DNA of 64,000 bases from Sphingopyxis sp. OAS728. GTDB taxonomy: Bacteria; Pseudomonadota; Alphaproteobacteria; Sphingomonadales; Sphingomonadaceae. Positions 43,196 to 53,063 of this stretch are shown piece after piece. The position numbers and the translations under genes are program-made. Each line of letters starts with the position of its first letter. Within the stretch, counting starts at the first letter, position 1. The DNA lies in NCBI RefSeq assembly GCF_014873485.1, contig NZ_JADBDT010000001.1, positions 1,116,001 through 1,180,000 on the forward strand. Direction: 5' to 3'. The notes under the pieces were generated by a model. That model ran no database searches and had not been told where the DNA came from. It worked only from the letters and a program-made list of their open reading frames with translations.

Positions 43196-43811
43196 AATAG
43201 GCGCCGCCCTTTTCACGCGCGCGCCGCCATGCCGGACGGTCGTGACATGCATTCACGAACGCCGCGAGCTTCGGATAACGCGGCGCCATGCCTTGCATGA
43301 TCGCGATCTCGGCGGGGAAGCTCAGCATGATGTCGGCGGCCGACAGGCTGTTGCCGATGAAATGGCCATTTTCGCCGACGCGGCTCTCCATATAGGCGAA
43401 GTGCGAATCGAGCTGCTGCGCGATGCGCGGCTCGATCGGCGCTGCAGCCTCGCCGAGCCGAGCGGTGTAGATCCGAAGCAGGATCGGCGTCATCGCGGAT
43501 CCTTCGGCAAAATGCAGCCATTCGAGATGGCTGATGTGATCGTCGGTGCCGCGTTCGGGAACCAATGCGCCGCCGCCGTGCCGCTCGCACAGATATTCGG
43601 TAATCGCGCCCGATTCGGTGACGACCCTGCCATTGTCTTCGATCACCGGCGACTTGCCGAGCGGATGGACTGCGAGCAGTTCGGGCGGCGCGAGGTTGGT
43701 CACCGGATCACGGTCGTAATATTTGATCTCGTACGGCGCGCCGATTTCCTCGAGCAGCCACAAGATGCGTTGCGACCGGCTGTTGTTCAGATGGTGGACG
43801 ATCAGGCTCAT
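43185..43811 (-). CDS. Glutathione S-transferase family protein
   Basis: The protein has 208 residues. The N-terminal thioredoxin-like domain starts with HHLNNSRSQRILWLLEEIGAPYEIKYYDR and has the cis-Pro/GSH-binding HPLGKSPVIEDNGRVVTESGAIT near 50-72. The C-terminal helical domain follows (FIGNSLSAADIMLSFPAEIA with the N-capping box). It conjugates or reduces with glutathione; the substrate is unknown. It lies 9 bp after the ureohydrolase gene in the same direction. Confidence 0.92.
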   Translation of the reverse strand: MSLIVHHLNNSRSQRILWLLEEIGAPYEIKYYDRDPVTNLAPPELLAVHPLGKSPVIEDNGRVVTESGAITEYLCERHGGGALVPERGTDDHISHLEWLHFAEGSAMTPILLRIYTARLGEAAAPIEPRIAQQLDSHFAYMESRVGENGHFIGNSLSAADIMLSFPAEIAIMQGMAPRYPKLAAFVNACHDRPAWRRAREKGGAYYGY

Positions 43812-43820
43812 GGCGCTCTC

Positions 43821-44642
43821 CTATGTGGCAATCTGCGGGGTTCCGTTGCGGTCGATCAGCGCCGCCAGTTCGCGAACGAGCTTGGCACCAAGGATCGCAG
43901 TGACATCGCCAATATCGCGGCCGGGATGAAGCTCGACGATATCGGCACCGACGATCGGCGCGGTCTGCTTGTGGAGCACCGCCAGCACCTCGCGCACTGT
44001 CAGCCCGCCGGGCTCGGGATGCGCGACGCCCGGCGCCGCCGACGGGTCGAGCCCGTCGAGGTCGATCGAAATATAGAGCGGTCCTTCCAGCACCGGCACG
44101 CGGTCGGGCGTAAAGTCCATCATCGGAATAATCTCGACGCCGAAACGCGCAGCCTGTTCGCGGCAATGATTGTTCAGCGTCCGAATCCCCACCTGCACCA
44201 GCCGCTTGGCATGACCCGCCTCGCAGATGCGCGCAAAGGGCGAAGCGTGGCTGCGCGGATTGCCGGCAAAATCGTCATAGAGATCGGGGTGCGCGTCGAA
44301 ATGCAGGATATTCACGGGCCCGAAGCAGGTCGCCGCGGCCTCGACGAGCGGGAAGCTCACCGCATGATCGCCACCGAGCGCGAGCGGAACTTCCCCATCT
44401 TCGCGTACCATGGCCAGATAGCGGCGGATCGCAGCGTCGTCGTTCGGCGTATCTTCGTTCAGCGGCAGGTCGCCGTCGTCGGTGAGCGCGATATCGGTGC
44501 CGATTTCGGCGCCGAGCTCGCTCGCCATATTGCCGCGGTCGCTCCAGAGAGCATTGCGGATCGCGGCGGGACCGGCAGCGGCGCCGCGTTCGAAGCTGCT
44601 GTTGATATCGGTTGGAAGGCCGAAGAGGCGGATCGCGGACAT
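43821..44642 (-). CDS. Ureohydrolase (agmatinase/arginase family)
   Basis: The protein has 273 residues from the ATG at 44642 (MSAIRLFGLPTDINSSFERG). The two-manganese site is complete: LALGGDHAVSFP near 95, LHFDAHPDLYDDF near 118 and SIDLDGLDPSAAPGVAHPEP near 195. The family cleaves a guanidino group from agmatine, arginine or related compounds, releasing urea. Substrate specificity is not evident, although ERGAAAGPAAIR and the PEPGGLT loop are agmatinase-like. The upstream frame to 44735 is not used. Confidence 0.9.
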   Translation of the reverse strand: MSAIRLFGLPTDINSSFERGAAAGPAAIRNALWSDRGNMASELGAEIGTDIALTDDGDLPLNEDTPNDDAAIRRYLAMVREDGEVPLALGGDHAVSFPLVEAAATCFGPVNILHFDAHPDLYDDFAGNPRSHASPFARICEAGHAKRLVQVGIRTLNNHCREQAARFGVEIIPMMDFTPDRVPVLEGPLYISIDLDGLDPSAAPGVAHPEPGGLTVREVLAVLHKQTAPIVGADIVELHPGRDIGDVTAILGAKLVRELAALIDRNGTPQIAT

Positions 44643-44801
44643 GCGCAGCTTGTAGCCGCTGGCAGGAGTGGCGCAAGGATCAACGGCGGGCGGGCCGACT
44701 GCAGGGGAGAGATGCAGATAACCCCAAAGGGGCAAGGAGGGGGTCGAAGGCCCGCCGCCGTTAGCCGGCCGATCCGACGAAGCGAACCGGCCGGAGGACT
44801 A

Positions 44802-45881
44802 TCAATTGTCGTCGTCGCCCTCATCGTCGGGGCCCGCCATCATTTCTTCGGCGACCGCGTCGGTGCGGCTGCGGATCGCGGCTTCGAGCCGCTCGCGCAG
44901 TTCGGGATTTTCGGTCAGGAAATTCTTCGCATTCTCGCGGCCCTGCCCGATGCGGATCGAGTCATAGCTGAACCAGGCGCCCGATTTCTCGACGAGCCCG
45001 GCCTTGACGCCGATGTCGAGGATCTCGCCGATCTTCGAAATGCCCTGCCCGTACATGATGTCGAATTCGACCTGCTTGAACGGCGGCGCGACCTTGTTCT
45101 TCACCACCTTCACGCGCGTCGTGTTGCCGACGATCTCGTCGCCATTCTTGATCTGCCCGGTGCGGCGGATGTCGAGGCGGACCGACGCGTAGAATTTGAG
45201 CGCGTTGCCGCCGGTCGTGGTTTCGGGATTGCCGTACATCACGCCGATTTTCATGCGCAGCTGGTTGATGAAGATCACCATGCAGCGCGAGCGGCTGATC
45301 GAGCCGGTGAGCTTGCGCAGCGACTGCGACATCAGACGCGCCTGGAGCCCGACATGGCTGTCGCCCATCTCACCCTCAATTTCCGCGCGCGGAACGAGCG
45401 CGGCGACCGAGTCGACGACGAGCACGTCAATCGCATTAGACCGCACAAGCGTATCGACGATTTCGAGCGCCTGCTCGCCCGTGTCGGGTTGCGACACGAT
45501 GAGTTCGTCGATATTGACGCCGAGCTTGCGCGCATAGACGGGGTCGAGCGCATGTTCGGCGTCGACGAAGGCGACGGTGCCGCCGGTCTTCTGCGCTTCG
45601 GCGAGGGTGTGGAGCGCAAGCGTCGTCTTGCCCGAGCTTTCGGGGCCGTAGATTTCGATCACGCGGCCGCGCGGCAGACCGCCGACCCCGAGCGCGATGT
45701 CGAGGCCGAGCGAGCCGGTCGAGATCGCCTCGACCTGCATGGCTTCCTTCGAGCCCAATTTCATTACCGAGCCCTTGCCGAACGCGCGATCGATCTGCGC
45801 GAGCGCGGCGTCGAGCGCCTTCTGCCTGTCCGTGTTGTTCACTGATTTCCCCGATTCGACGAGTGACAATTGTCCGGCCAT
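44802..45881 (-). CDS. recA: Recombinase RecA
   Basis: The protein has 359 residues. Walker A is [15 protein letters not shown] near 75-90, and the core [12 protein letters not shown]... [55 protein letters not shown] and [14 protein letters not shown] is invariant RecA. An acidic C-terminal tail (PDDEGDDDN) is present. It catalyses strand exchange and LexA self-cleavage in the SOS response. It is monocistronic with an SOS box about 80 bp upstream of the start. Confidence 0.99.
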   Translation of the reverse strand: MAGQLSLVESGKSVNNTDRQKALDAALAQIDRAFGKGSVMKLGSKEAMQVEAISTGSLGLDIALGVGGLPRGRVIEIYGPESSGKTTLALHTLAEAQKTGGTVAFVDAEHALDPVYARKLGVNIDELIVSQPDTGEQALEIVDTLVRSNAIDVLVVDSVAALVPRAEIEGEMGDSHVGLQARLMSQSLRKLTGSISRSRCMVIFINQLRMKIGVMYGNPETTTGGNALKFYASVRLDIRRTGQIKNGDEIVGNTTRVKVVKNKVAPPFKQVEFDIMYGQGISKIGEILDIGVKAGLVEKSGAWFSYDSIRIGQGRENAKNFLTENPELRERLEAAIRSRTDAVAEEMMAGPDDEGDDDN

Positions 45882-45957
45882 GACCGTCCCTTTCCAGCTC
45901 TAGAGCGACAGCAGAAGCATCGCAACGCCGGAACTATGTGCCACATTTGTTCTCAGT

Positions 45958-45972
45958 GAACAAGTGGAGAAC
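45958..45972 (-). promoter_or_regulatory. LexA-binding SOS box of recA
   Basis: The sequence is GAAC-N7-GAAC (GTTC-N7-GTTC on the coding strand), the alphaproteobacterial LexA consensus, 77-91 bp upstream of the recA ATG. An overlapping GTTC-N5-GAAC lies just beside it. Confidence 0.85.
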
Positions 45973-46002
45973 AAAATAAAATCACGGCAGAAAGAAATCG
46001 CA

Positions 46003-46356
46003 TTAATCCGCCGAAAAATCCTCCAGCGCCGCCTCGATATCGCTGATCCGGAACGGCTTCGTAATCAGCTTGCGATGCGCATGCGCGGGCGGAATGACAT
46101 CGCCGCCGCCCGAGGTGAAGGCAAAGGGGATGCCGCGTTCGGCGAGGGCGTCGGCGACCGGCCAGCCCTTTTCGTCACCGAGGTTGATGTCAACGAGGGC
46201 ACCAGCGAGCGGCTCGGCGGCGATGAGCGCAAGCGCCTCCTCATTGGTCGTCGCCTGCGCGGGTTCGGGGAGGTCGAGCGCGTCGAACATGTCGACCAGC
46301 ATCATACCGATCAGAACATCGTCCTCGACGAGAAGGATGCGCGGATTACTGGCCAT
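46003..46356 (-). CDS. Single-domain response regulator downstream of cckA
   Basis: The 117-residue protein consists of one receiver domain: the acidic pocket ILLVEDDVLIG near 6-16, phosphoacceptor Asp in GALVDINLGD near 55, FAFTSGGG near 80 and LITKPFRISDIEAAL near 98. It has no output domain. The ATG at 46356 overlaps the end of cckA by 11 bp, so it is translationally coupled and is probably a partner or phosphate sink for CckA. A longer frame to 46485 would lie wholly inside cckA in another frame and is not family-like. Confidence 0.9.
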   Translation of the reverse strand: MASNPRILLVEDDVLIGMMLVDMFDALDLPEPAQATTNEEALALIAAEPLAGALVDINLGDEKGWPVADALAERGIPFAFTSGGGDVIPPAHAHRKLITKPFRISDIEAALEDFSAD

Positions 46357-48796
46357 TCGGCACCCGATGCGCAGCGTCGTCAAGCGCCGCCGATGTCGCC
46401 TCGGCGAGCTGCGCGACCGAGAAAGGTTTGGGCAGGAAGGCGACATTGTCGATATCGATCGACTGGCGGAGCTGCTCTTCGGCATAGCCCGACATGAACA
46501 GGACCGGCAGGTCGGGCCGCTTGGCGCGCATCGCGCGCACCATCGCGGGTCCGTCCATCGTCGGCATCACGACGTCGCTGATAATCAAATCGACCTTCTC
46601 CATCTGTGCAAAACGCTCGAGCCCCTCTTCGCCCTGCGAAGCGGTGACGACGCTATAACCCGCACGCGTCAGCGCGCGTTCCGCGACGGCGCGCACCATA
46701 TCCTCATCCTCGACCAGCAGGATCGTTCCGGTCCCCCACTGGCTCTTCTTCGGTTTGGCGGGCGGCGGCACGACAACGGGCGCGTCGCCATCTGCGCGAT
46801 GGACGGGCAGATAGATGAAGAAGCTCGTCCCCTGCCCCGGTTTGCTTTCGGCGAAGATGAAGCCCGCCGACTGCTTGATGATCCCGTAGACGGTCGACAG
46901 ACCCAGCCCCGTGCCCTTGCCGACGTCCTTGGTCGTGAAAAAGGGCTCGAAAATCTTCGGCAACACGTCGGCGGGAATGCCGGTGCCCGTGTCGCTGACC
47001 TTGAGCGCGCAATAATCGGCGGGCGGCATGAATTCATTGCCCATCTGCCGCACATCGGCCGCCGACACCGGATAGGTTTCCATCGTCAACGTCCCGCCGC
47101 CCGGCATCGCGTCGCGCGCATTGACCGCAAGGTTGATGATGACCTGTTCGAGCTGCCCCGGATCGGCGCGCACCGCGCCAAGGCCGCGACCGTGATGCAC
47201 TGCCAGCTGGACCGTCTCGCCGATCAGGCGCTTCAAGAGGTGCGACACTTCGGAAATCACGTCAGGCAGCTGCAAAATCTGCGGGCGTAGCGTCTGCTGC
47301 CGCGAGAAGGCGAGCAATTGCCGCGTCAGGCTGGCGGCACGATTGGCGTTGCTGCGGATCTGCTGGATGTCGTCATAGTCGCTGTCACCGGGCGTATGGC
47401 GCATCAGCATCAGGTCGCACGCGCCGAGAACCGCGGTCAGGATATTGTTGAAATCGTGCGCGACGCCGCCGGCAAGCTGCCCGACCGCCTGCATCTTCGA
47501 CGCCTGCGCCACCTGCTGCTTCAGCCGCGATTCCTCGCTCGAATCCTTGAGGCTGAGCAGCACCGCAGCCTCGCCCAGCCCGCGCACGCCGACAATCCGC
47601 ATCGACACGGGATCGCCGCTTTGCCCGGCGAGCCGGATCGACAGGTCGCCCCCGACTTGCTGCCCGCTGCTGTGACGGCGGATCATATCGGCAAGCGGGC
47701 CCTTGTCCTCCCCGACGACGATGTCGCCCGGATAGCGCGGCATCTTTCCTTCGGGAAGGTTGGCCGCCCGGACGAACGCCCGGTTCACATAGAGAAAGCG
47801 CCCGTCGCGATCGACCATTGCGAGCCCGAAGGGTAGCAGCGACAGCAGGGTTTCAACATAGGTCTGCGCGGTGCCGCGGTCGGTGGGGCCCATTTCCTCG
47901 TCGAGCATCGCGAGCAGCATCGGCGTATTGCTGTCGGCGGGCGCGAGCGGGATCTGGATCAGGCGCACCGGCGTCGCGCGATCACCCTCGCGCGCGAAAT
48001 AAAGCGCGCCGGCATCGTCGAGCCGAATCATCGGCGCGACGTCGCGGCCGGCATAATGAACCGCATCATCCTCGCCCAGCGCGCGAAGCAGGAAGGCCTG
48101 ATTCGCAACGCGCAGCCGCCCCTCGGCGCTGACGAGCGCCGCCATCACCCCCGCATGACCCAATGTGCGCCCCGCTGGACCATCGAGATGCCGCACGATC
48201 TCACCCGCGAGGTCGAGCCGTTCGAGCGCCGAAAAGCGCCAGACGAGATAGTCGTCGGATTGCCCGGTCCGCGTCACCTGCGCGCGCAATTGCAACGGCC
48301 CGATCGCGATGTCGTCGGCATAGCCCTCGCCATCGCGCCATGCGACTCGGCCGGCATTCTTCAGCGTCTCGGCGCCCCGCCCTTCGAGCGGCAGGCCGGG
48401 CGGCGTCACAAAACCATTGAACCAGGTTCCGAACAGATCGTTCGCGCAAACCATTCGGCCCCCGCGATCGGTCACGGCGATCGCGATATCGTCGTGATTG
48501 ACCGCCTGACGAAGCATCGTCCAGTCGGGCGCAACCGCCTCGCCGGTCACCACCGCCGGGAACAGCCGCCGCGCGAGCAGCACACCGCCTACGGCAACGG
48601 CAAGCCCGGCAAGGAAGCCTGCCGCCAATACCGCGTCGCCCGTCGCCCAGAACAGCAGTGCGGCGGACAGCAACGCCAGCCCGCCGAGCACTGCCTTGTC
48701 GACCGGCGACAGGCCCGCCGGGGCCGACAAAGGCCCGGCGGGGCCTGCCCCCCTGATGAAATCGCCATCAGCGGAAGGCAGGCTTTGCACGGTCAA
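46346..48796 (-). CDS. cckA: Hybrid sensor histidine kinase CckA
   Basis: The protein has 816 residues. Two membrane helices lie near 30-75 ([16 protein letters not shown] and [20 protein letters not shown]). PAS-like domains cover about 90-420. HisKA has the phospho-His in [20 protein letters not shown] near 445. The HATPase block includes [20 protein letters not shown], and [20 protein letters not shown] follows. The C-terminal receiver ([32 protein letters not shown]) begins near 690. This is the CckA architecture; via ChpT it phosphorylates CtrA and CpdR and so controls cell cycle, motility and, in several alphaproteobacteria, GTA production. A chpT end is present at the right edge of the window. 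Confidence 0.94.
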   Translation of the reverse strand: MTVQSLPSADGDFIRGAGPAGPLSAPAGLSPVDKAVLGGLALLSAALLFWATGDAVLAAGFLAGLAVAVGGVLLARRLFPAVVTGEAVAPDWTMLRQAVNHDDIAIAVTDRGGRMVCANDLFGTWFNGFVTPPGLPLEGRGAETLKNAGRVAWRDGEGYADDIAIGPLQLRAQVTRTGQSDDYLVWRFSALERLDLAGEIVRHLDGPAGRTLGHAGVMAALVSAEGRLRVANQAFLLRALGEDDAVHYAGRDVAPMIRLDDAGALYFAREGDRATPVRLIQIPLAPADSNTPMLLAMLDEEMGPTDRGTAQTYVETLLSLLPFGLAMVDRDGRFLYVNRAFVRAANLPEGKMPRYPGDIVVGEDKGPLADMIRRHSSGQQVGGDLSIRLAGQSGDPVSMRIVGVRGLGEAAVLLSLKDSSEESRLKQQVAQASKMQAVGQLAGGVAHDFNNILTAVLGACDLMLMRHTPGDSDYDDIQQIRSNANRAASLTRQLLAFSRQQTLRPQILQLPDVISEVSHLLKRLIGETVQLAVHHGRGLGAVRADPGQLEQVIINLAVNARDAMPGGGTLTMETYPVSAADVRQMGNEFMPPADYCALKVSDTGTGIPADVLPKIFEPFFTTKDVGKGTGLGLSTVYGIIKQSAGFIFAESKPGQGTSFFIYLPVHRADGDAPVVVPPPAKPKKSQWGTGTILLVEDEDMVRAVAERALTRAGYSVVTASQGEEGLERFAQMEKVDLIISDVVMPTMDGPAMVRAMRAKRPDLPVLFMSGYAEEQLRQSIDIDNVAFLPKPFSVAQLAEATSAALDDAAHRVPNGQ

Positions 48797-48819
48797 TGAC
48801 GGACTTTCCAGTTAGCGCA

Positions 48820-50877
48820 TCACCAGATGCGGACGCGATCCTTCGGCTCGAGATAGAGCTTCTGACCCTGCTTGATCTGATAGGCCTTATACCAAGGGTC
48901 AAGATTGCGCGAGACCCAAGTCCGCTGGATCGACGGCGAATGCGGATCGGTCGTGATACGCTGCGACAGATTCTGCTCGCGATAGTTGCGGCGCCACACT
49001 TGCGCCCAGCCGAGGAAGAAGCGCTGGTCGCCGGTCAGACCGTCGATCACCGGCGCTTCCTTGCCGCCCAGCGACTTTTTATATGCGTCATAAGCGACGG
49101 TCAGGCCAGCCAGATCGCCGATATTCTCGCCGAGCGTGAAGGTTCCGTCGAGCTTTTCGCCCGGCAGGACTTCATAGGCATCATATTGCGCGATGAGCGC
49201 CTTGCCCGCAGCTTCGAACGCCGCGACATCGGCGGGGGTCCACCAGTCGGCGAGCTTGCCGGTCTCGTCATATTTCGCGCCCTGGTCGTCGAAATGATGG
49301 CTGACTTCGTGGCCGATCACCGCGCCGATGCCGCCATAATTTACCGCAGCGTCGGCATGCGGATCGAAGAAGGGCGGCTGGAGGATCGCGGCAGGGAAGA
49401 CGATCTCGTTCATGCCGAAATTGGCATAGGCGTTGATCGTCATCGGGGTCATGAACCATTCCCAGCGACGGATCGGTCCACCGAGATGGCCGATATTGTC
49501 ATCGTGCGCGAACTGGTTCGAACGCAGCGAATTGCCGAACAGGTCGTCGGCACGGATTTCCAGCTTGCTGTAATCCTTCCACTGATCGGGATAGCCGATC
49601 TTGGTGGTGAAATTGGCGAGCTTTTCGCGCGCCTTGACCTTGGTCGCGGGCTGCATCCACGTCAGCCCGTCGATGCGGCTTCCCATCGAGGCGAGGACGT
49701 TCTTTACCAGCGTGTCCATCGCCGCCTTGGTTTCGGGCGGGAAATATTTCGCGACATAGTCCTTGCCGACCGCGTCGCCGAGGCTCCCCGTCGTGAAGTC
49801 GACGCCGCGCTTCCAGCGTTCTTCCATCTGCGGCGTGCCCGACAGCGCCGTGCTGTAGAAGGAGAACGCCTCCTTTGCGACGGCATCGGGCAGGACGCCC
49901 GCGAAGCTGTCGAGACTCCGCACGAGCAGCTGGTCACGGATCACCGCGATCGGCGCATCGGCAATCAGCTTGGCTTCGCCGGTGAACGCGCTCGGCTGCG
50001 ACACGATCAGCGTGTTTTCCTTGACGCCGAGACCGCGGATGAAGGTCGACCAGTCGAAGCCCGGTGCCGCCTTGGCCAGCTCGGCGATCGTCATCTTGTT
50101 ATAGGCCTTGGTCGCGTCGCTGCTGTCATTCTTGTCCCAGTGGACCGTCGCGACCTGCTTTTCGAAATCATAGATCGCCTTGGCGCGCGCCGGGGCATTG
50201 GCTTCGCCCGCGAGCGTCAGGACATTCTCCAAATGCTTGAGGTAGGCCGCCTGCAGCGCGGTGTTCCGCTCGTTTTCCTTCAGGTAGAAATCGCGGTCGG
50301 GCATGCCGATGCCGCCCTGGAAGATGATGTAGGTATAGACGTCTGGGTTCTTGTCATCCTGCCCGACATAGCCGCCGAAGAAATGCTGGACGCCATTGCG
50401 GTCGGCTTCGGCGAGCAGAGCCGCGAGACCCGGCTTCTCGACGGCGCGGATCTTGTTCAGCCACGGCTGGATCGGCGCGAGCCCCTTGGCTTCGACCGTC
50501 GCCGAGTCGAGATAGGATGCATAGGCGCGGCCGATCATGCTGTTCGGGTCGCCCTTGGCGGCGTCGAGGATTTCACGCGTGCGCGTCTGCGACAGGTCAT
50601 TGAGCGCGGTGAACATGCCATAATTCGACTTGTCGGCCGGGATCTGCGTGTTCTTCGCCCAGGTGCCGTTGGCATAGGCATAGAAATCGTCGCCCGGCTG
50701 GACACTCTTGTCCATGCCCGACAGGTCGAAACCGAAATCGCCGATCTCGGGCTTGGCGGCGGCTTCGGTGGCAGGCGCGGTCGCGGCCTTTTCCTTGGCG
50801 GTCGCCGGAGCAGCGGCGAGCATCAGCGCGCCAAGCGCGGCGGTCGCCATCAGGCGCGAAGAAATATGCAGAGTCAT
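48820..50877 (-). CDS. M13-family metallopeptidase (neprilysin-like)
   Basis: The 685-residue protein has a signal peptide (LMATAALGALMLAAAPATA). The zinc motif HEVSH occurs in GAVIGHEVSHHFDDQG near 520, and the third ligand Glu in LGENIGDLAGLTVAYDAYKK near 580 (ExxxD). The length fits the PepO/neprilysin family, which cleaves short peptides on the periplasmic side. It stands alone between cckA and the DUF2062 gene. Confidence 0.95.
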   Translation of the reverse strand: MTLHISSRLMATAALGALMLAAAPATAKEKAATAPATEAAAKPEIGDFGFDLSGMDKSVQPGDDFYAYANGTWAKNTQIPADKSNYGMFTALNDLSQTRTREILDAAKGDPNSMIGRAYASYLDSATVEAKGLAPIQPWLNKIRAVEKPGLAALLAEADRNGVQHFFGGYVGQDDKNPDVYTYIIFQGGIGMPDRDFYLKENERNTALQAAYLKHLENVLTLAGEANAPARAKAIYDFEKQVATVHWDKNDSSDATKAYNKMTIAELAKAAPGFDWSTFIRGLGVKENTLIVSQPSAFTGEAKLIADAPIAVIRDQLLVRSLDSFAGVLPDAVAKEAFSFYSTALSGTPQMEERWKRGVDFTTGSLGDAVGKDYVAKYFPPETKAAMDTLVKNVLASMGSRIDGLTWMQPATKVKAREKLANFTTKIGYPDQWKDYSKLEIRADDLFGNSLRSNQFAHDDNIGHLGGPIRRWEWFMTPMTINAYANFGMNEIVFPAAILQPPFFDPHADAAVNYGGIGAVIGHEVSHHFDDQGAKYDETGKLADWWTPADVAAFEAAGKALIAQYDAYEVLPGEKLDGTFTLGENIGDLAGLTVAYDAYKKSLGGKEAPVIDGLTGDQRFFLGWAQVWRRNYREQNLSQRITTDPHSPSIQRTWVSRNLDPWYKAYQIKQGQKLYLEPKDRVRIW

Positions 50878-50973
50878 GATATTCCCCAGTTTTCAATTTG
50901 AAGCGAAAATCCGCGCCGCGCAGGCACGGTGCGGATCAGCGATGGAACAGCTATACGCCCGCCGTTCGGCGGT

Positions 50974-51597
50974 TCAACCGGCCGCGGTGTCGCTGGTCGA
51001 TGCCTCATGTCGTTGGTCGCGCGCACGGCGGATCTTGCGGCGCCAGCGGAGGCGGATCCAATTGTCCCAGATCACCGACGCAAGGAGGTAGCCGACCGCT
51101 GCGGACGCCACCGAGATCACGAACAGCCCGGCCAGCCCGCCGAGCAGCGCCGTGCCCGCATTTGCCGTGAACCAGTGCCACCATTCGACTAGCGAGGCAC
51201 CTTCGTCATAGAGGATATAAAGGTTCGACACATTGGTGTGCATACCAAACAGCGCGCTGCCCAGCCACACCGACGCCGCAAGGATCAGCGGCGTGGTCAC
51301 GGGGTTCGAAAGAAAGGTCATCGCCGCACCGATCGGGATGTTGGCGCGGAACGGCAGCGCGAGCAGCGCAACGCCCAGGATCTGGACCCCCGGGATCAGG
51401 AAGAAGATGCCGACGAAAAGCCCCAGCGCCGTGCCGCGCCGCACCGACGTTCGCGTAAAACGCCACAAATGGCTATGCGCGACCCGATGCGCAAAAGGCT
51501 TGATGAAGCGGCTTTCGAGAAGCTCTTCGCGGCTCGGCGAATTGCGGCGAATCCAGTTCATCACCGCCGCCTTGTCCTTCGGCTTGCCCCCGCTCAT
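50974..51597 (-). CDS. DUF2062 membrane protein
   Basis: The protein has 207 residues. The segment [63 protein letters not shown] is the DUF2062 hallmark, followed by further hydrophobic helices near 130-185. The function is unknown; some members are fused to glycosyltransferases. The ATG overlaps the smpB stop by 4 bp. Confidence 0.92.
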   Translation of the reverse strand: MSGGKPKDKAAVMNWIRRNSPSREELLESRFIKPFAHRVAHSHLWRFTRTSVRRGTALGLFVGIFFLIPGVQILGVALLALPFRANIPIGAAMTFLSNPVTTPLILAASVWLGSALFGMHTNVSNLYILYDEGASLVEWWHWFTANAGTALLGGLAGLFVISVASAAVGYLLASVIWDNWIRLRWRRKIRRARDQRHEASTSDTAAG

Positions 51598-52079
51598 CCG
51601 CGGTCCTTCATCAACCGCTGCTTGTCGCGCTTCCAGTCGCGTTCCTTGATCGATTCGCGCTTGTCGTGCGCCTTCTTGCCCTTGGCGATCGCCAGTTCGA
51701 CCTTGGCGCGGCCGCGGCTGTTGAAATAGATCGAGAGCGGAACGAGCGTCATCCCCTGCCGCGCGACCGCGGCGTGCATCTTGTTGATCTCGCGGCCGCT
51801 GAGCAACAGCTTGCGCGGCCGTTTGGGTTCATGATTGTGCCGGTTTCCGTGGCTGAATTCGGGGATGTTGCTGTTCACCAGCCACACCTCGTGCCCCTTT
51901 ACCTCGGCATAACTCTCCGCAATCGTCCCTTCGCCGAAACGCAGCGACTTGACCTCGGTCCCTTGCAACGCAATCCCCGCCTCGAACACCTCGTCGATGG
52001 CAAAGTCGAACCGCGCGCGCCGGTTCTCGGCGACGATCTTCTTCTTGTCGAATTCGGCGGCGGACTGGGGACGAGCCAT
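51594..52079 (-). CDS. smpB: SsrA-binding protein SmpB
   Basis: The 161-residue protein is an OB-fold partner of tmRNA in ribosome rescue. Conserved blocks include [64 protein letters not shown] and the basic tail [19 protein letters not shown]. From 52079 ([10 protein letters not shown]) the length is standard. It is flanked by dapA 8 bp upstream and the overlapping DUF2062 gene. Confidence 0.97.
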   Translation of the reverse strand: MARPQSAAEFDKKKIVAENRRARFDFAIDEVFEAGIALQGTEVKSLRFGEGTIAESYAEVKGHEVWLVNSNIPEFSHGNRHNHEPKRPRKLLLSGREINKMHAAVARQGMTLVPLSIYFNSRGRAKVELAIAKGKKAHDKRESIKERDWKRDKQRLMKDRG

Positions 52080-52087
52080 TGTTAGAC

Positions 52088-52963
52088 CTAGATTACTCCG
52101 GCCGCGGACAGCGCGGCATCGACTGCGGCGCGCGATGCATCGTTCGCCGGGATAATAGGTAGGCGCACTTCGGGCGAAAACCAGTCGTGGACGCGCGACA
52201 GCGCATATTTGACCGGCCCCGGCGAGGTGTCGGAGAACATCGCCTTGTGCAGGTCGAACAATTTGTCGTGCAGCGCCAGCGCACGCGCCCAGTCGCCTGC
52301 GGCGGCGGCCGCGGCGAAATCGGCGCAGAGGCGCGGCGCGACATTGGCGGTGACCGAGATGCAGCCTGCGCCGCCCATCACGGCGTGCGGCAGCCAGAGG
52401 TCGTCGTTGCCCGAAAGCTGGCAGAAGTCCTCGCCCGCCCCGGCGCGCTGGACCGTCACGCGCGCCAGATCGCCGCTCGCATCCTTGATCGCAACGACGC
52501 TCGGGATTTCGGCGAGCTTGCACAGGGTCTCGGCGCTGATGTCGGCAACGGTACGGCCGGGAACATTATAGACGACGATCGGCAGGTCGCTAGCATCGGC
52601 GAGTGCCTTGAAATGCGCGATCATGCCATCCTGGCTCGGACGGTTGTAATAGGGCGCGACGATCAGCGCGGCGGCCGCACCGGCCGCCTGCGCATGGCGC
52701 ATATGACGGATTGCCGTCGCGGTGTCGTTCGAACCGCACCCCGCGATCACGGGGACCCGCCCCGCCGCCGCTTCAAGACAGGTGTCGATCACCTGATAAT
52801 GTTCGTCGAAGCCGAGCGTCGGGCTTTCACCGGTCGTTCCGCATGGGACCAGCGCGCTGCTGCCCTCTTTGATCTGCCAATCGACGAGGCGCGCGAAGGC
52901 CGGCGCGTCGAACGCCCCATCGCGGAATGGCGTCACCAAAGCGGGAATCGAACCCGAAAACAT
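52088..52963 (-). CDS. dapA: 4-hydroxy-tetrahydrodipicolinate synthase
   Basis: The 291-residue TIM-barrel enzyme condenses pyruvate with aspartate semialdehyde for lysine and peptidoglycan synthesis. Features are [16 protein letters not shown] at the N-terminus, [15 protein letters not shown] near 41, [10 protein letters not shown] with the catalytic Tyr near 132, and the Schiff-base Lys in [14 protein letters not shown] near 161. The length is normal. It forms an operon with smpB and DUF2062. Confidence 0.97.
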   Translation of the reverse strand: MFSGSIPALVTPFRDGAFDAPAFARLVDWQIKEGSSALVPCGTTGESPTLGFDEHYQVIDTCLEAAAGRVPVIAGCGSNDTATAIRHMRHAQAAGAAAALIVAPYYNRPSQDGMIAHFKALADASDLPIVVYNVPGRTVADISAETLCKLAEIPSVVAIKDASGDLARVTVQRAGAGEDFCQLSGNDDLWLPHAVMGGAGCISVTANVAPRLCADFAAAAAAGDWARALALHDKLFDLHKAMFSDTSPGPVKYALSRVHDWFSPEVRLPIIPANDASRAAVDAALSAAGVI

Positions 52964-53063
52964 GCTCCGCTCCTTTACAATTAACCGCTGTGACCGATAG
53001 AATCCGGCCAGCGCGCCGCTATTGGACGTCTATTCAGCGCCCCGCAAGGAGTTTGGCATTACT

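Noticed and set aside
43242..45845. 867-codon open frame on the plus strand
   Set aside because: It runs antisense through GST, the ureohydrolase and recA and has no recognisable domain.
48796..50901. 701-codon open frame on the plus strand
   Set aside because: It is antisense to the M13 peptidase and is a shadow of its codon pattern.
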